Assembly: GCA_910576935.1 (NCBI GenBank)
Contig: CAJTKG010000043.1
Span: 1-18,895, forward strand
DNA: 18,895 bases
Direction of reading: 5' to 3'
Source of the DNA: an uncultured Muribaculaceae bacterium
GTDB lineage: Bacteria; Bacteroidota; Bacteroidia; Bacteroidales; Muribaculaceae
The notes below the pieces were generated by a model. It did no database searches. It worked only from the letters and a program-made list of their open reading frames with translations, and was not told the DNA's origin. The position numbers and the translations under genes were made by a program. The stretch's first letter is position 1; every line of letters begins with the position of its first letter. This document shows positions 9,301 to 16,219 of the stretch, one piece after another.

Positions 9301-11809
9301 TGACCGAGGCTATTTGAGACTCCTCGGAAAGCAGTTGGACGGTGTCATGCTTGTTTCTCCGCAGTTTGATCCTCGGCCTGATTACTATGGCGCGTCAAGG
9401 CTTAGAATCCGGGGAGCCAAGGCGATGGCAAAGAATTCGATTGCAGTGCCTCATGAAGAGGCTTACGACGGCGCCGGCTTGGATTTTAATGAATCCGTGA
9501 CTCTTAATGAAACCGTGGCTGTAGCCTACGGTGTCGCAGCATCGGCATCGGCCGACGTTGCAGTCGAAGAGGAAAAAATGGCCGGAGGCGATGACACCGC
9601 CGGTAGCCCGGATGTCTTCGAGTATCGCGAAGGAGAAGTGTTGCAGGCTTTCTGGAAACCTGATCTTACTTTTGACGCCGAAGGAAATTCTGTCATCGGT
9701 TTCACCGTTCCCGACGCAAATGCCACTTGGAGTTTCAGGGCTTTCGCGTGGACCAAGGATGTCGCAACTGCACAGCTGTTCAAAGAACTTACATCAAACA
9801 AACCTGTGATGGTCACACCGCAGCTCCCGCGATTCCTGCGAGCCGGCGACAAGGCCAGTCTGATAGCCAATGTCTTCAACAACAGCGATTCGACTATTGT
9901 CGTCACTTCAGTCGTCGAGATTTTCGACGCCGGCAGCGGAACCGTGACCCGTAGCGTGACATCTACTGACACGGTCGCTCCTATGGCTTCGGCTCCCGTT
10001 TCGATTGAGGTCGTTGCCGATGGAAACGCTTCGGCGATAGGCTATCGTGTACGTTCGACATCGGGGCGTTTCAGCGATGGCGAGCAGGATTTTATCGCCG
10101 TGATGCCATCGACGTCAGACGTCATCGAGAGCGATAATTTCTATCTCAATCCGGGCGTGAGCGATTACAGTATCAAGCTGCCCAAGGGCAAGATGCAATC
10201 TGTCACACTCGAGTATAACGCCTCGCCCGCCTGGGAGATTATCAAACAGCTGCCGGCCCTTTCGGTTTGCGAATCTTATACGTCGGCCGGAGCTGCCCGT
10301 CGTCTCTTCGGCGCTGCTGTCAGTTCGGGGCTGCTGAAAAAATATCCCCCGCTCGCCCGCGTGGTCGAGACATGGAGTGCCGACAGTGTGTCGCAGGCAT
10401 TTGTTTCACGCTTGAGCCTGAATGAAGAACTCAAGACCGCTGTCTTGACCGAAACGCCGTGGGTTCAGGCCGCACAAAGCGACAGCGAGCGCATGACCCG
10501 TCTCGTCATGCTTCTTGATCATAAGGCTGTCTCTCGCGACATAGCCCGCTCGGTCGAGACGCTCAAGCGTCTCAAAGCCGCCGACGGCGGATGGCGCTGG
10601 GGCGAGTGGGAGAGCAAAGGCAATGTATGGTCGACCCGCTCGACTCTTTACTCGCTCGGTCAGCTCAACGCCATAGGCATGATGCCTGCCGACACGGAGC
10701 TCGAGGAGATGATCGAATCGGCCTTCGCATTCCTTGATGCAAAAACGACCAAGATTTATCCCGATCTTGGTCTGTCGGCTATACTGGCAATGTTCCCCGA
10801 CCACGAACTAAGTCTCAGAGAACGCCGCATTGTCAATGCTACGACGGCTTATATAAATAAAGACTACCGCAAATTCAGTACGTCCGACAAAGCCCGTGCC
10901 GCCATCGTGCTCGACACATTCGGTTTCAAGTCTATGGCCCGTCAGCTGATGGAATCTGTCGCGCAGTTTGGCGTAAGTTCGAAAGACAAAGGTACATCTT
11001 TCCCCTCGGTCACAGATGTCGACAATTATGCCGACCTGCTATTTGCTTTTGCCCGCATCATGCCGCAGTCTGACCTTATCGACGGTATGCGTCAGTGGCT
11101 TGTCGTCCGTGGTCAGGCCACATCGCGTCTCGGCTCATGCGACCCGACGCGTCTTATCGCCGCCTTCGAGATGACCGGCAGCGACTGGAATGTCATCGGT
11201 GCTACTCCCGTGGTGACTCTTGGCGGCGATGCCGTAGAGGTCGGCTCTGTCGAGCCTGTCACAGGCCACATGATAGTATCGCTCCCCGTTGAGGCTTCAG
11301 GCAAGAAACTTACAGTCGCGCGCGGCAATGTGGCCGGTCCTGCCTATGGAGCAGTCATCTCGCGTTATGTCAGCGCCTCGGCTGATGTCAAGGCTGTCAA
11401 ATGCGACGGCTTGTCGATTGAAAAGCGTCTGACCGTACGGCGCGGTGCCGGATGGGAGTATGCCGACACACTTCGTCTCGGTGACCGTGTCAGAGTACTG
11501 CTTACAATCAAGGCAGACCGTGATCTCGAATATGTCACGGTGACAGACGAGCGTCCCGCATCGTTCGAGCCCGTCAATCAGTTGCCCGGATATGTCTATA
11601 GCGCCGGTCTCGGATTTTATCGCGAGAACAACGATACCGACACACGCCTCTTTGTCGGTTATATGCCCAAAGGCACCTATCAGATCACCATAGAGATGAC
11701 CGTCGGTTTCGCGGGTGAATTCACATCAGGCATTGCCACGGCGCAGAGCAGCCTTGACCCGGCTGTCACAGCCCACAGCTCGGGACGCACACTCATCTGC
11801 CGGAGATAG
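6317..11809 (+). CDS. Alpha-2-macroglobulin family protein, thioester-less
   Basis: A large exported protein of 1830 residues, usual for Bacteroidales macroglobulins. MRKTISIILFIVMAVTRLSA is a signal peptide, so a periplasmic or surface location is likely. Residues about 22-290 are a mostly helical region I do not recognise. MG-type beta domains follow; the MG2 signature YARIFTDRALYHPGD is at 499-513. The A2M domain is about 1105-1200 (LQAFWKPDLTF, FTVPDANATWSFRAFAWTKD, LPRFLRAGDKASL). The helical-toroid region, about 1300-1620, includes DGGWRW at 1423-1428. The end resembles an MG10/receptor-binding-like domain (LGDRVRVLL, VTDERPASFEPVNQLPGY). The thioester motif C-x-E-Q is missing; C1318-E1319-S1320 stands near its expected place. 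Covalent protease trapping is therefore unlikely, and a protease-inhibitor role is only family inference. No pbpC homologue is adjacent. A weak TTTG at 6270-6273 is the only upstream promoter hint. Confidence 0.9.
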   Translation: MRKTISIILFIVMAVTRLSAAEPDFAYPRTVIADSEKRLASLEGVTGLKADIDRAECLLDMVYARGLVDRQNYFKAPALVDSVAHQITSPAVKALVDLISADIYSGIYNHDAYRYNQVNTPDQPLPADISEWNGRQFRVVIDSLVIEAAALDSVAGRQPLADFSAIVTADAAARYIYPTVYDFIALKASELTSNDNATVSMRRALARSSHRSAPWFNWQVKLLQNNNDRLNGIKKLYFDNKDCEASGIALMALTNYVDSYEKSFDPVYKALKDYIAAYPQFMFINNLKNNLNTIGAKAISIQGNKFVCPGKPFDLGLHYSFVPRVGYIVYKIPSGDTLGNIKDLSIFKIDSFFIDADASAGDCDTTLSVTLSKPGTYYIAPAFAENNNGKERNGIEVNAVPFIPFLVKGNKSEMCFMSLDDGHPVADVEVFAKQKRKIVRLGKSSPAGRFVVDGGKISIKDWNPLIYKKDGVTYDCFDRPRAMQLPEDLIYADVTTKTYARIFTDRALYHPGDSVGWAIMVYDSWTSKERCEVKENYQTVVSLFDVNSQLVDTVSVTTDNYGRASGRFKIPEGRLTGNYYLNVEKKSNKDKSEVWIGTRYITVSDFKLKTFKVTVDSVKRDSPAQGEVTIKGRAVTYAGMPVASAEVHAVIDAGEFYWRWFDANEYVGEVDTITDARGYFELIVPKAMLEKQADKFFSSKISVTASDGESVSARKNFTIGKPYVIFCSDDQKINTDMIATVAVNVSDADSREVAIPLRWSVRPDKKGAPVEASGEFSSDKGLSADLSRLASGDYELSIWPVDTALADTVTVDLALYSIARNTMPVTKDAFFVPGNRNMEADSDGSFTITVGTASPATTYLYSAFNDGSDNNVIDLKKVGYGFNKCSFKLADGCDKGSVILYTVRDGEVYVESYNIRRVAPPAPAVTVSSFRDRLVPGNEERWTLNFKDKGRPSQGAFVATMYNSALDALTLFEWGGIRRYTDSPDIRYVYPHNYLDRGYLRLLGKQLDGVMLVSPQFDPRPDYYGASRLRIRGAKAMAKNSIAVPHEEAYDGAGLDFNESVTLNETVAVAYGVAASASADVAVEEEKMAGGDDTAGSPDVFEYREGEVLQAFWKPDLTFDAEGNSVIGFTVPDANATWSFRAFAWTKDVATAQLFKELTSNKPVMVTPQLPRFLRAGDKASLIANVFNNSDSTIVVTSVVEIFDAGSGTVTRSVTSTDTVAPMASAPVSIEVVADGNASAIGYRVRSTSGRFSDGEQDFIAVMPSTSDVIESDNFYLNPGVSDYSIKLPKGKMQSVTLEYNASPAWEIIKQLPALSVCESYTSAGAARRLFGAAVSSGLLKKYPPLARVVETWSADSVSQAFVSRLSLNEELKTAVLTETPWVQAAQSDSERMTRLVMLLDHKAVSRDIARSVETLKRLKAADGGWRWGEWESKGNVWSTRSTLYSLGQLNAIGMMPADTELEEMIESAFAFLDAKTTKIYPDLGLSAILAMFPDHELSLRERRIVNATTAYINKDYRKFSTSDKARAAIVLDTFGFKSMARQLMESVAQFGVSSKDKGTSFPSVTDVDNYADLLFAFARIMPQSDLIDGMRQWLVVRGQATSRLGSCDPTRLIAAFEMTGSDWNVIGATPVVTLGGDAVEVGSVEPVTGHMIVSLPVEASGKKLTVARGNVAGPAYGAVISRYVSASADVKAVKCDGLSIEKRLTVRRGAGWEYADTLRLGDRVRVLLTIKADRDLEYVTVTDERPASFEPVNQLPGYVYSAGLGFYRENNDTDTRLFVGYMPKGTYQITIEMTVGFAGEFTSGIATAQSSLDPAVTAHSSGRTLICRR

Positions 11810-11821
11810 CCGGCGAGACTA

Positions 11822-11871
11822 ATAAACATAAAACCCCGAAGGTCTTAAGACCTTCGGGGTTTTATGTTTAT
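11822..11871. terminator. Bidirectional terminator, perfect 50-bp palindrome
   Basis: Each 25-nt half is the exact reverse complement of the other, centred on CTTAAG at 11844-11849. The GC core is CCCCGAAGGTC and its complement, flanked by A4 on one side and T4 on the other. It lies between the stop of the macroglobulin gene (11809) and the stop of gadC (11896), so it can end transcription from both directions. Confidence 0.9.
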
Positions 11872-11893
11872 ATCTGAGGCTGTTATATCTGAG
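11868..11893. repeat. 11-bp direct repeat at the gadC 3' end
   Basis: TTATATCTGAG occurs at 11868-11878 and again at 11883-11893. The first copy overlaps the right end of the terminator palindrome and the second ends just before the gadC stop codon. It looks like a small local duplication in the gadC 3' untranslated region. No function is apparent. Confidence 0.6.
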
Positions 11894-11895
11894 CC

Positions 11896-13509
11896 TTAGT
11901 TTTTGACATTGTCGGCAACTTTGTCAATCGACGAAGCATAGTCAATAAGAGCTTTGGTCTGTTCGGCAGGCAGATCGGGGTTTTCGGCCACGAATTCTTC
12001 GGCGGCTTTCTGCCGTATCGCAGCAGCACCCTGTGAATTGTCCCAATGGAACGGCACAAACTCGGTGCCCAGTGAATCCCACGATGCTTTCTTGAATTTC
12101 AAGATTACAAAAGGCAGAACAACAAACAGCAACGTGCCGCTTATAAGAACGGTAAACCATACGGCGTTAGAGCCCATGTCGATCTGGTTCGGGGGGAAGA
12201 AGCTGAATATGAATGCGGCAAGAGATCCGACAAAACCTACTCCGCCGATGAGCCACATCATACCGTTGCCTGTTTTACCGAGTCGGTAAGGTCTCGGGGC
12301 TTCTTTCATATTATAGCGGAGACGTATGGCAGATGCAAACATCAACAGATAAGCTATAAGATAAAGGATACATGTGAGCTGAGAAAGAATCTGATAGAAA
12401 CTCTGCACCGAAGGCATCAACACCATCAGAAAAGCAAGAACAGTCACTATCCCGCCCTGAACATAAAGTATGTTTTTCTGCACACCGTTTTTGTTGGTTC
12501 TCTGAAAAAACTTGGGCAGATAACCGGCCTGACCGACAGCAAACACACCTTTCGAAGGGCCTGCGACCCAGGTGAGCACACCGGCAAGTACGCCGAATGC
12601 CAGAGCAATGGCGATTACCGGAGACAGCCAGTTGAGGTGTAGGATGCTTAGATAACGGTCAAAACCTACGAGAAGGCTCTGCACCAGATTGATGTCTTTG
12701 GCCGGAATGATGACACCAAGGGCATAAGTGCCGAGAATAAAAATAGCTACAGTGGCGATAGCTCCGATAATCACAGCCTTGGGATAATTGACTGTCGGAT
12801 TCTTTATTTCCCTGACATGTACACCGCTCATCTCCATACCCGCATAAAACAGGAAAATAGAGACAGCCAGAACGATATTGTTGAAATTAGAGAAATCGGG
12901 AATAAAACTGCCGTGCCAGTCCATCTGCGACTGACCGCCGGTGGCGAGATATATGACGGCACACACCACAAGCAGACCGACGGGTATGATAGTGCCCACA
13001 AGACCGCCGATCTTTGACACTTTGCCGACCCAGCCCATGCCTTTAAGCGATATGAATGTCGCCAGCCAGTATATAGCCAGTACGACTACTATTGTATAAT
13101 ATTTATTGGCAGCGAGATGGGTGTCATAGACATGGTCGAGCCCGATAAAAGCCAATGATACGGCGCCGAATGTCAGTACGGTCGGATACCATATCGTACT
13201 CTCGATCCATTGTAGCCAGATGCCGAGAAATCCCGCCTTGTCGCCGAAAGCTTCTCCGATCCATCTGAACATACCGCCCTGCTGATAAGGAAACATCGCT
13301 GCAAGCTCGGCGGCCACCAGCGACACCGGCACAAGAAAGACCAGTGCGGCAAGAATATAATAGAATGCCGAACTTACTCCGTATTCGGCTTCAGCCGGCA
13401 GTCCCCTGAGTGAGACAACCGCGACAATGTTCATTATAATAAGGGTGAACACTCCCATTTTTGCGGCTTGCTTGACAGTCGCTTTTGTTTGTCCGGAAGA
13501 ATTTGACAT
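11896..13509 (-). CDS. gadC: Glutamate:GABA antiporter (APC superfamily)
   Basis: An inner-membrane exchanger expected to import glutamate and export GABA made by GadB, which completes the proton-consuming cycle. The 537 residues contain about twelve hydrophobic segments. The first has the SLRGLPAEAEYG motif seen in Bacteroidales GadC-like proteins (residues about 33-44), followed by AAELAAMFPYQQGGMFRWI. After the last membrane segment there is a hydrophilic tail of about 65 residues (from LKFKKASWDSLGTEF onward, with VPFHWDN). This could serve as the pH-gated C-plug described for E. coli GadC, but the tail sequence differs, so that is inference. ATG 13509 lies 27 nt after glsA, with no terminator between, indicating cotranscription. 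Identity rests on family features plus the adjacent gadB and glsA; another APC amino-acid exchanger is the main alternative. Confidence 0.9.
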   Translation of the reverse strand: MSNSSGQTKATVKQAAKMGVFTLIIMNIVAVVSLRGLPAEAEYGVSSAFYYILAALVFLVPVSLVAAELAAMFPYQQGGMFRWIGEAFGDKAGFLGIWLQWIESTIWYPTVLTFGAVSLAFIGLDHVYDTHLAANKYYTIVVVLAIYWLATFISLKGMGWVGKVSKIGGLVGTIIPVGLLVVCAVIYLATGGQSQMDWHGSFIPDFSNFNNIVLAVSIFLFYAGMEMSGVHVREIKNPTVNYPKAVIIGAIATVAIFILGTYALGVIIPAKDINLVQSLLVGFDRYLSILHLNWLSPVIAIALAFGVLAGVLTWVAGPSKGVFAVGQAGYLPKFFQRTNKNGVQKNILYVQGGIVTVLAFLMVLMPSVQSFYQILSQLTCILYLIAYLLMFASAIRLRYNMKEAPRPYRLGKTGNGMMWLIGGVGFVGSLAAFIFSFFPPNQIDMGSNAVWFTVLISGTLLFVVLPFVILKFKKASWDSLGTEFVPFHWDNSQGAAAIRQKAAEEFVAENPDLPAEQTKALIDYASSIDKVADNVKN

Positions 13510-13536
13510 AATAGTAAGTGTTTAAGATGAATATTA

Positions 13537-14505
13537 TCAGCTTTCGGTGATTGTCACTTTATCACCGTCGTAGATGCCCAGATTCAGTTTGTGCATAAAA
13601 AGTTTTATGGCCGTCTGAGCTTTGACGGAATTACCGGCGTCATCGAGTGGCGGAGCGAATGCCGCTATGCCGAAAAGACCTGGCATCACGCCCATGACTC
13701 CGCCGCCGACACCGGTCTTGGCCGGTATTCCAGACGTGTAGAGCCAGTCGCCGGTGTGCTGGTAAAATCCGACCGAAGCGATCATGGTTGTTATTTTAGC
13801 CGATATCTCGGGAGCGAAAACCTGTTTGCCTGTCACCGGATTGAGACCCTTGTTTGCGATGGTGGCGCCCATTACGGCAAGTTGCGACGATGTTATACCG
13901 AGAGAGCATTGTCGAGTATAAAGGTCGAGGCTCATGTCGACATCGTCGTATATGCGGTTATAATTTTTCAGAAGCCACGATATGGCGCGGTTATTGAAAT
14001 TGGTAGCTGTCTCGCTCTCATATAGTTCGTCGATAAGCACCGGGGCTGAACCGCAAAGTTCGGTGATGTTGTCGGTTATGGCCTTCCATTTTTCGGGAGC
14101 TGCGCCTTGCGGGGCGATCATCGAGCAGGCCGAAATAGCACCGGCGTTGACCAGAGGCGTCGACGGATGGTCGTTTTCGAGAAGAATGGCAAAAATAGAG
14201 TTGAAAGGCAGACCTGTTGCGTCGGCGCCGATACGCTCGAGCACTCCCGCGGGAGTGTGCTGTATCATGGCCAGAATTGCAGTAGGTACTTTCGAGACAG
14301 ACTCTATGCCGAATCTATATTCGGTGTCGCCGAAATTAAATGACGTGCCGTCGGTGAGAGTCACACTCAGACCAAACAGATTTTTGTCGATGTTGGCCAG
14401 ATATGGTATATAATCGGCATTGGCGCCTCCGGCAACACTCTTTGCTTGGTCATAGGCTTCGGCGGCAGCCTGTTTTATCTCCGAAATGGTTATTTTTCTT
14501 TCCAT
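13537..14505 (-). CDS. glsA: Glutaminase (serine-dependent, beta-lactamase fold)
   Basis: It hydrolyses glutamine to glutamate and ammonia. Here it supplies glutamate for GadB, and the ammonia itself takes up a proton. The 322 residues are close to the family norm of about 310. Catalytic S-x-x-K is S69-V-S-K72 in GIESVSKVPTA. FNSIFAILLE and LVNAGAIS (N120) form the substrate-binding blocks. YTRQCS (Y196) and GIPAKTGVGGGVMGVMPG (259-276) complete the site; the last carries Thr where many homologues have KSGVGGG. ATG 14505 follows gadB after 128 nt that include a strong hairpin, so its expression may be partly uncoupled from gadB. gadC follows after 27 nt. Confidence 0.95.
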   Translation of the reverse strand: MERKITISEIKQAAAEAYDQAKSVAGGANADYIPYLANIDKNLFGLSVTLTDGTSFNFGDTEYRFGIESVSKVPTAILAMIQHTPAGVLERIGADATGLPFNSIFAILLENDHPSTPLVNAGAISACSMIAPQGAAPEKWKAITDNITELCGSAPVLIDELYESETATNFNNRAISWLLKNYNRIYDDVDMSLDLYTRQCSLGITSSQLAVMGATIANKGLNPVTGKQVFAPEISAKITTMIASVGFYQHTGDWLYTSGIPAKTGVGGGVMGVMPGLFGIAAFAPPLDDAGNSVKAQTAIKLFMHKLNLGIYDGDKVTITES

Positions 14506-14550
14506 AGTTAAAACGTTAGAGAGATGTTTATGCTAATTGGTGAGAATCAT

Positions 14551-14600
14551 AAAACCAAGGCGGCAGGAGGCGTATGTCGGTTATACTCCACCTGCCGCTT
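14551..14600 (-). terminator. Intercistronic hairpin between gadB and glsA (terminator or attenuator)
   Basis: In the minus-strand transcript GCGGCAGG (14598-14591) pairs with CCTGCCGC (14567-14560), loop 23 nt, followed by CTTGGTTTTATG. The tail is T-rich but interrupted. A second short pairing, TTGGT/ACCAA (14558-14554 with 14541-14537), shares bases with that tail. The hairpin starts 36 nt after the gadB stop. It may reduce read-through into glsA-gadC or stabilise the gadB mRNA end. Confidence 0.55.
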
Positions 14601-14633
14601 TGTCTTATAGTCTGTCGCAAGCGGGATCTCCGG

Positions 14634-16058
14634 TTATTTGCCGGTGTGGTTGAATGACTTGCTTGCGAGAGGTATGTTTTTCTCCATGGCAATACGTGTC
14701 GTTGTCGGGTATTCGAGAGCGTTTAGCTCGGCCACGGCTGCGGTAATGTCGTGAAGAAGTTCGTCACACATGTCGCGGCTGAATCCCTGTTTGCAGAGCA
14801 CGCGCATCACTACCATATCCTCGATGTTGACAGGCATTGCATAGGCGGGAACCATCCATCCGTGCTGTGCCAGCTTGTCCTGAAGGTCATAGAGCGTCCA
14901 TTTTGCCGTTTTCTGTACTTCGGGTTTCATCAGCCATGTCACGATGGGGTTAGGCACTTCGGGCGAATAAGGCACAAATTCGGCAAACGACGATATCTGT
15001 GAATGAAGATACTTGGCTATCTGCATCGAATTGTACTGAACGTTCCTGTAACCCTCGAATCCGAGACGTATGAACTGATAATACTGACCGAGTATCTGGG
15101 CGGCCGGACGAGAGTAATTAAGACCGACCTGAGTCACTTCGGCGCCAAGATAGTCGACGGTAAATGACATGTCGGCGGGCAGATATTGTTTGCCTTTCCA
15201 GACAACCCAGCCGAGGCCCGGATATACAAGACCGAACTTGTGGCCTGAAGTACTGATCGAAAGTACCCATTTAAGTCTGAAGTCCCATTTCTTGTCGGGA
15301 TTGATAAACGGCAGTATGAAACCGCCAGTAGCGGCGTCTATGTGGATGCAGACTTCGTTGCCTGTCTCTGCATTGTATTTGTCGACCGCTTTGTCAAGAG
15401 CCTCGACGTCATCGTTAAGACCTGTCCAGGTGACACCCTGTATGGCTACGACACAGAATGTGTTTTCGTCACACATCTTGATGGCCTGGTCGATGTCGAG
15501 GGTGGGATGTTCGGTCGACAGAGGCACCTGACGCATCTCTATGTTCCAGAGAGTTGCAAACTTCTCCCACACGACCTGATAGCCGGCCGAAATGACGAAA
15601 TTGGGCTTGTCGTAGGGCTTGCCCGCTTTTTTGCGACGCTCTATCCAGCGCTTCCACGCTGCGATACCGCCGAGCATACAGGCTTCTGACGAACCGATGG
15701 CCAGAGCGCCCGTTTTCCATTTCTTCTGTTCGGGTGTGTTCCAAAGGTTGGCAACTATATTGATACACTTCTGGCACATGACGGCTACACGCGGATATTC
15801 CGTCTCATCGATATAGTTGATATTGATGGCCTCGTTCATAAGTTTGGTCGCATATTCGTCCATATAAGTGGTTACGAACGTCGCGAGATTAAGACGCGGC
15901 TGTGTCTGGGCAAAAGTTTCATCTTTTACCATTTGGTAAGCTACCTGAGGTGTAGTCGGTCCGTCGGGAATTTTTTCTACCGGTGCGGGATTAAGCATTG
16001 CGTCTTGTCCGAAAGGATCGCTTTTTACGTCGCCTTGACGATAATTAGGGTCAATCAT
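14634..16058 (-). CDS. gadB: Glutamate decarboxylase
   Basis: This cytoplasmic PLP enzyme decarboxylates glutamate to GABA and CO2, consuming one proton per turnover. The 474 residues match the bacterial GadA/GadB length (466 in E. coli). Marks include ALAIGSSEACMLGG (118-131), the PLP-binding block VCIHIDAATGGF (236-247) and the Schiff-base lysine K274 in SISTSGHKFGLVYPG. The C-terminal SKSFNHTGK carries H471, which corresponds by position to the E. coli GadB C-terminal histidine (SFKHT, His465) that closes the active site at neutral pH. Acid-gated activity is therefore plausible. ATG 16058 is preceded by a 161-nt gap in which I find no good -33/-7 promoter but do find short inverted repeats. 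It is the first gene of gadB-glsA-gadC. Confidence 0.97.
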   Translation of the reverse strand: MIDPNYRQGDVKSDPFGQDAMLNPAPVEKIPDGPTTPQVAYQMVKDETFAQTQPRLNLATFVTTYMDEYATKLMNEAININYIDETEYPRVAVMCQKCINIVANLWNTPEQKKWKTGALAIGSSEACMLGGIAAWKRWIERRKKAGKPYDKPNFVISAGYQVVWEKFATLWNIEMRQVPLSTEHPTLDIDQAIKMCDENTFCVVAIQGVTWTGLNDDVEALDKAVDKYNAETGNEVCIHIDAATGGFILPFINPDKKWDFRLKWVLSISTSGHKFGLVYPGLGWVVWKGKQYLPADMSFTVDYLGAEVTQVGLNYSRPAAQILGQYYQFIRLGFEGYRNVQYNSMQIAKYLHSQISSFAEFVPYSPEVPNPIVTWLMKPEVQKTAKWTLYDLQDKLAQHGWMVPAYAMPVNIEDMVVMRVLCKQGFSRDMCDELLHDITAAVAELNALEYPTTTRIAMEKNIPLASKSFNHTGK

Positions 16059-16079
16059 TAGTATGGAATTTAAATTGTT

Positions 16080-16092
16080 GGTAATAATTACC
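16080..16092. promoter_or_regulatory. Inverted repeat upstream of gadB, possible operator
   Basis: GGTAATAATTACC is a 13-bp palindrome with 6-bp arms around a central A, 22-34 bp upstream of the gadB ATG. A second, weaker repeat, TAAGC-N6-GCTTA, lies at 16145-16160. The rest of the 161-bp gap 16059-16219 holds no gene and no clear terminator for mltG. Regulatory use is a guess from position alone. Confidence 0.3.
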
Positions 16093-16219
16093 GGCTGACA
16101 AGAGCGATCGTAGTCTTATGGCGGGGCTCTATTGACCGGGAAAATAAGCTCATTTGCTTACTATAACGCCCGGCAATAAGAATAGTTCCATACTTTGATT
16201 TAAAATAATATAAATGAGA

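Noticed and set aside
9526..9972. 148-codon minus-strand frame
   Set aside because: Antisense to the well-supported A2M domain; Ser/Thr/Val-rich low-complexity translation without recognisable motifs.
13591..14025. 144-codon plus-strand frame
   Set aside because: Antisense to glsA, whose catalytic residues are all in the minus-strand frame.
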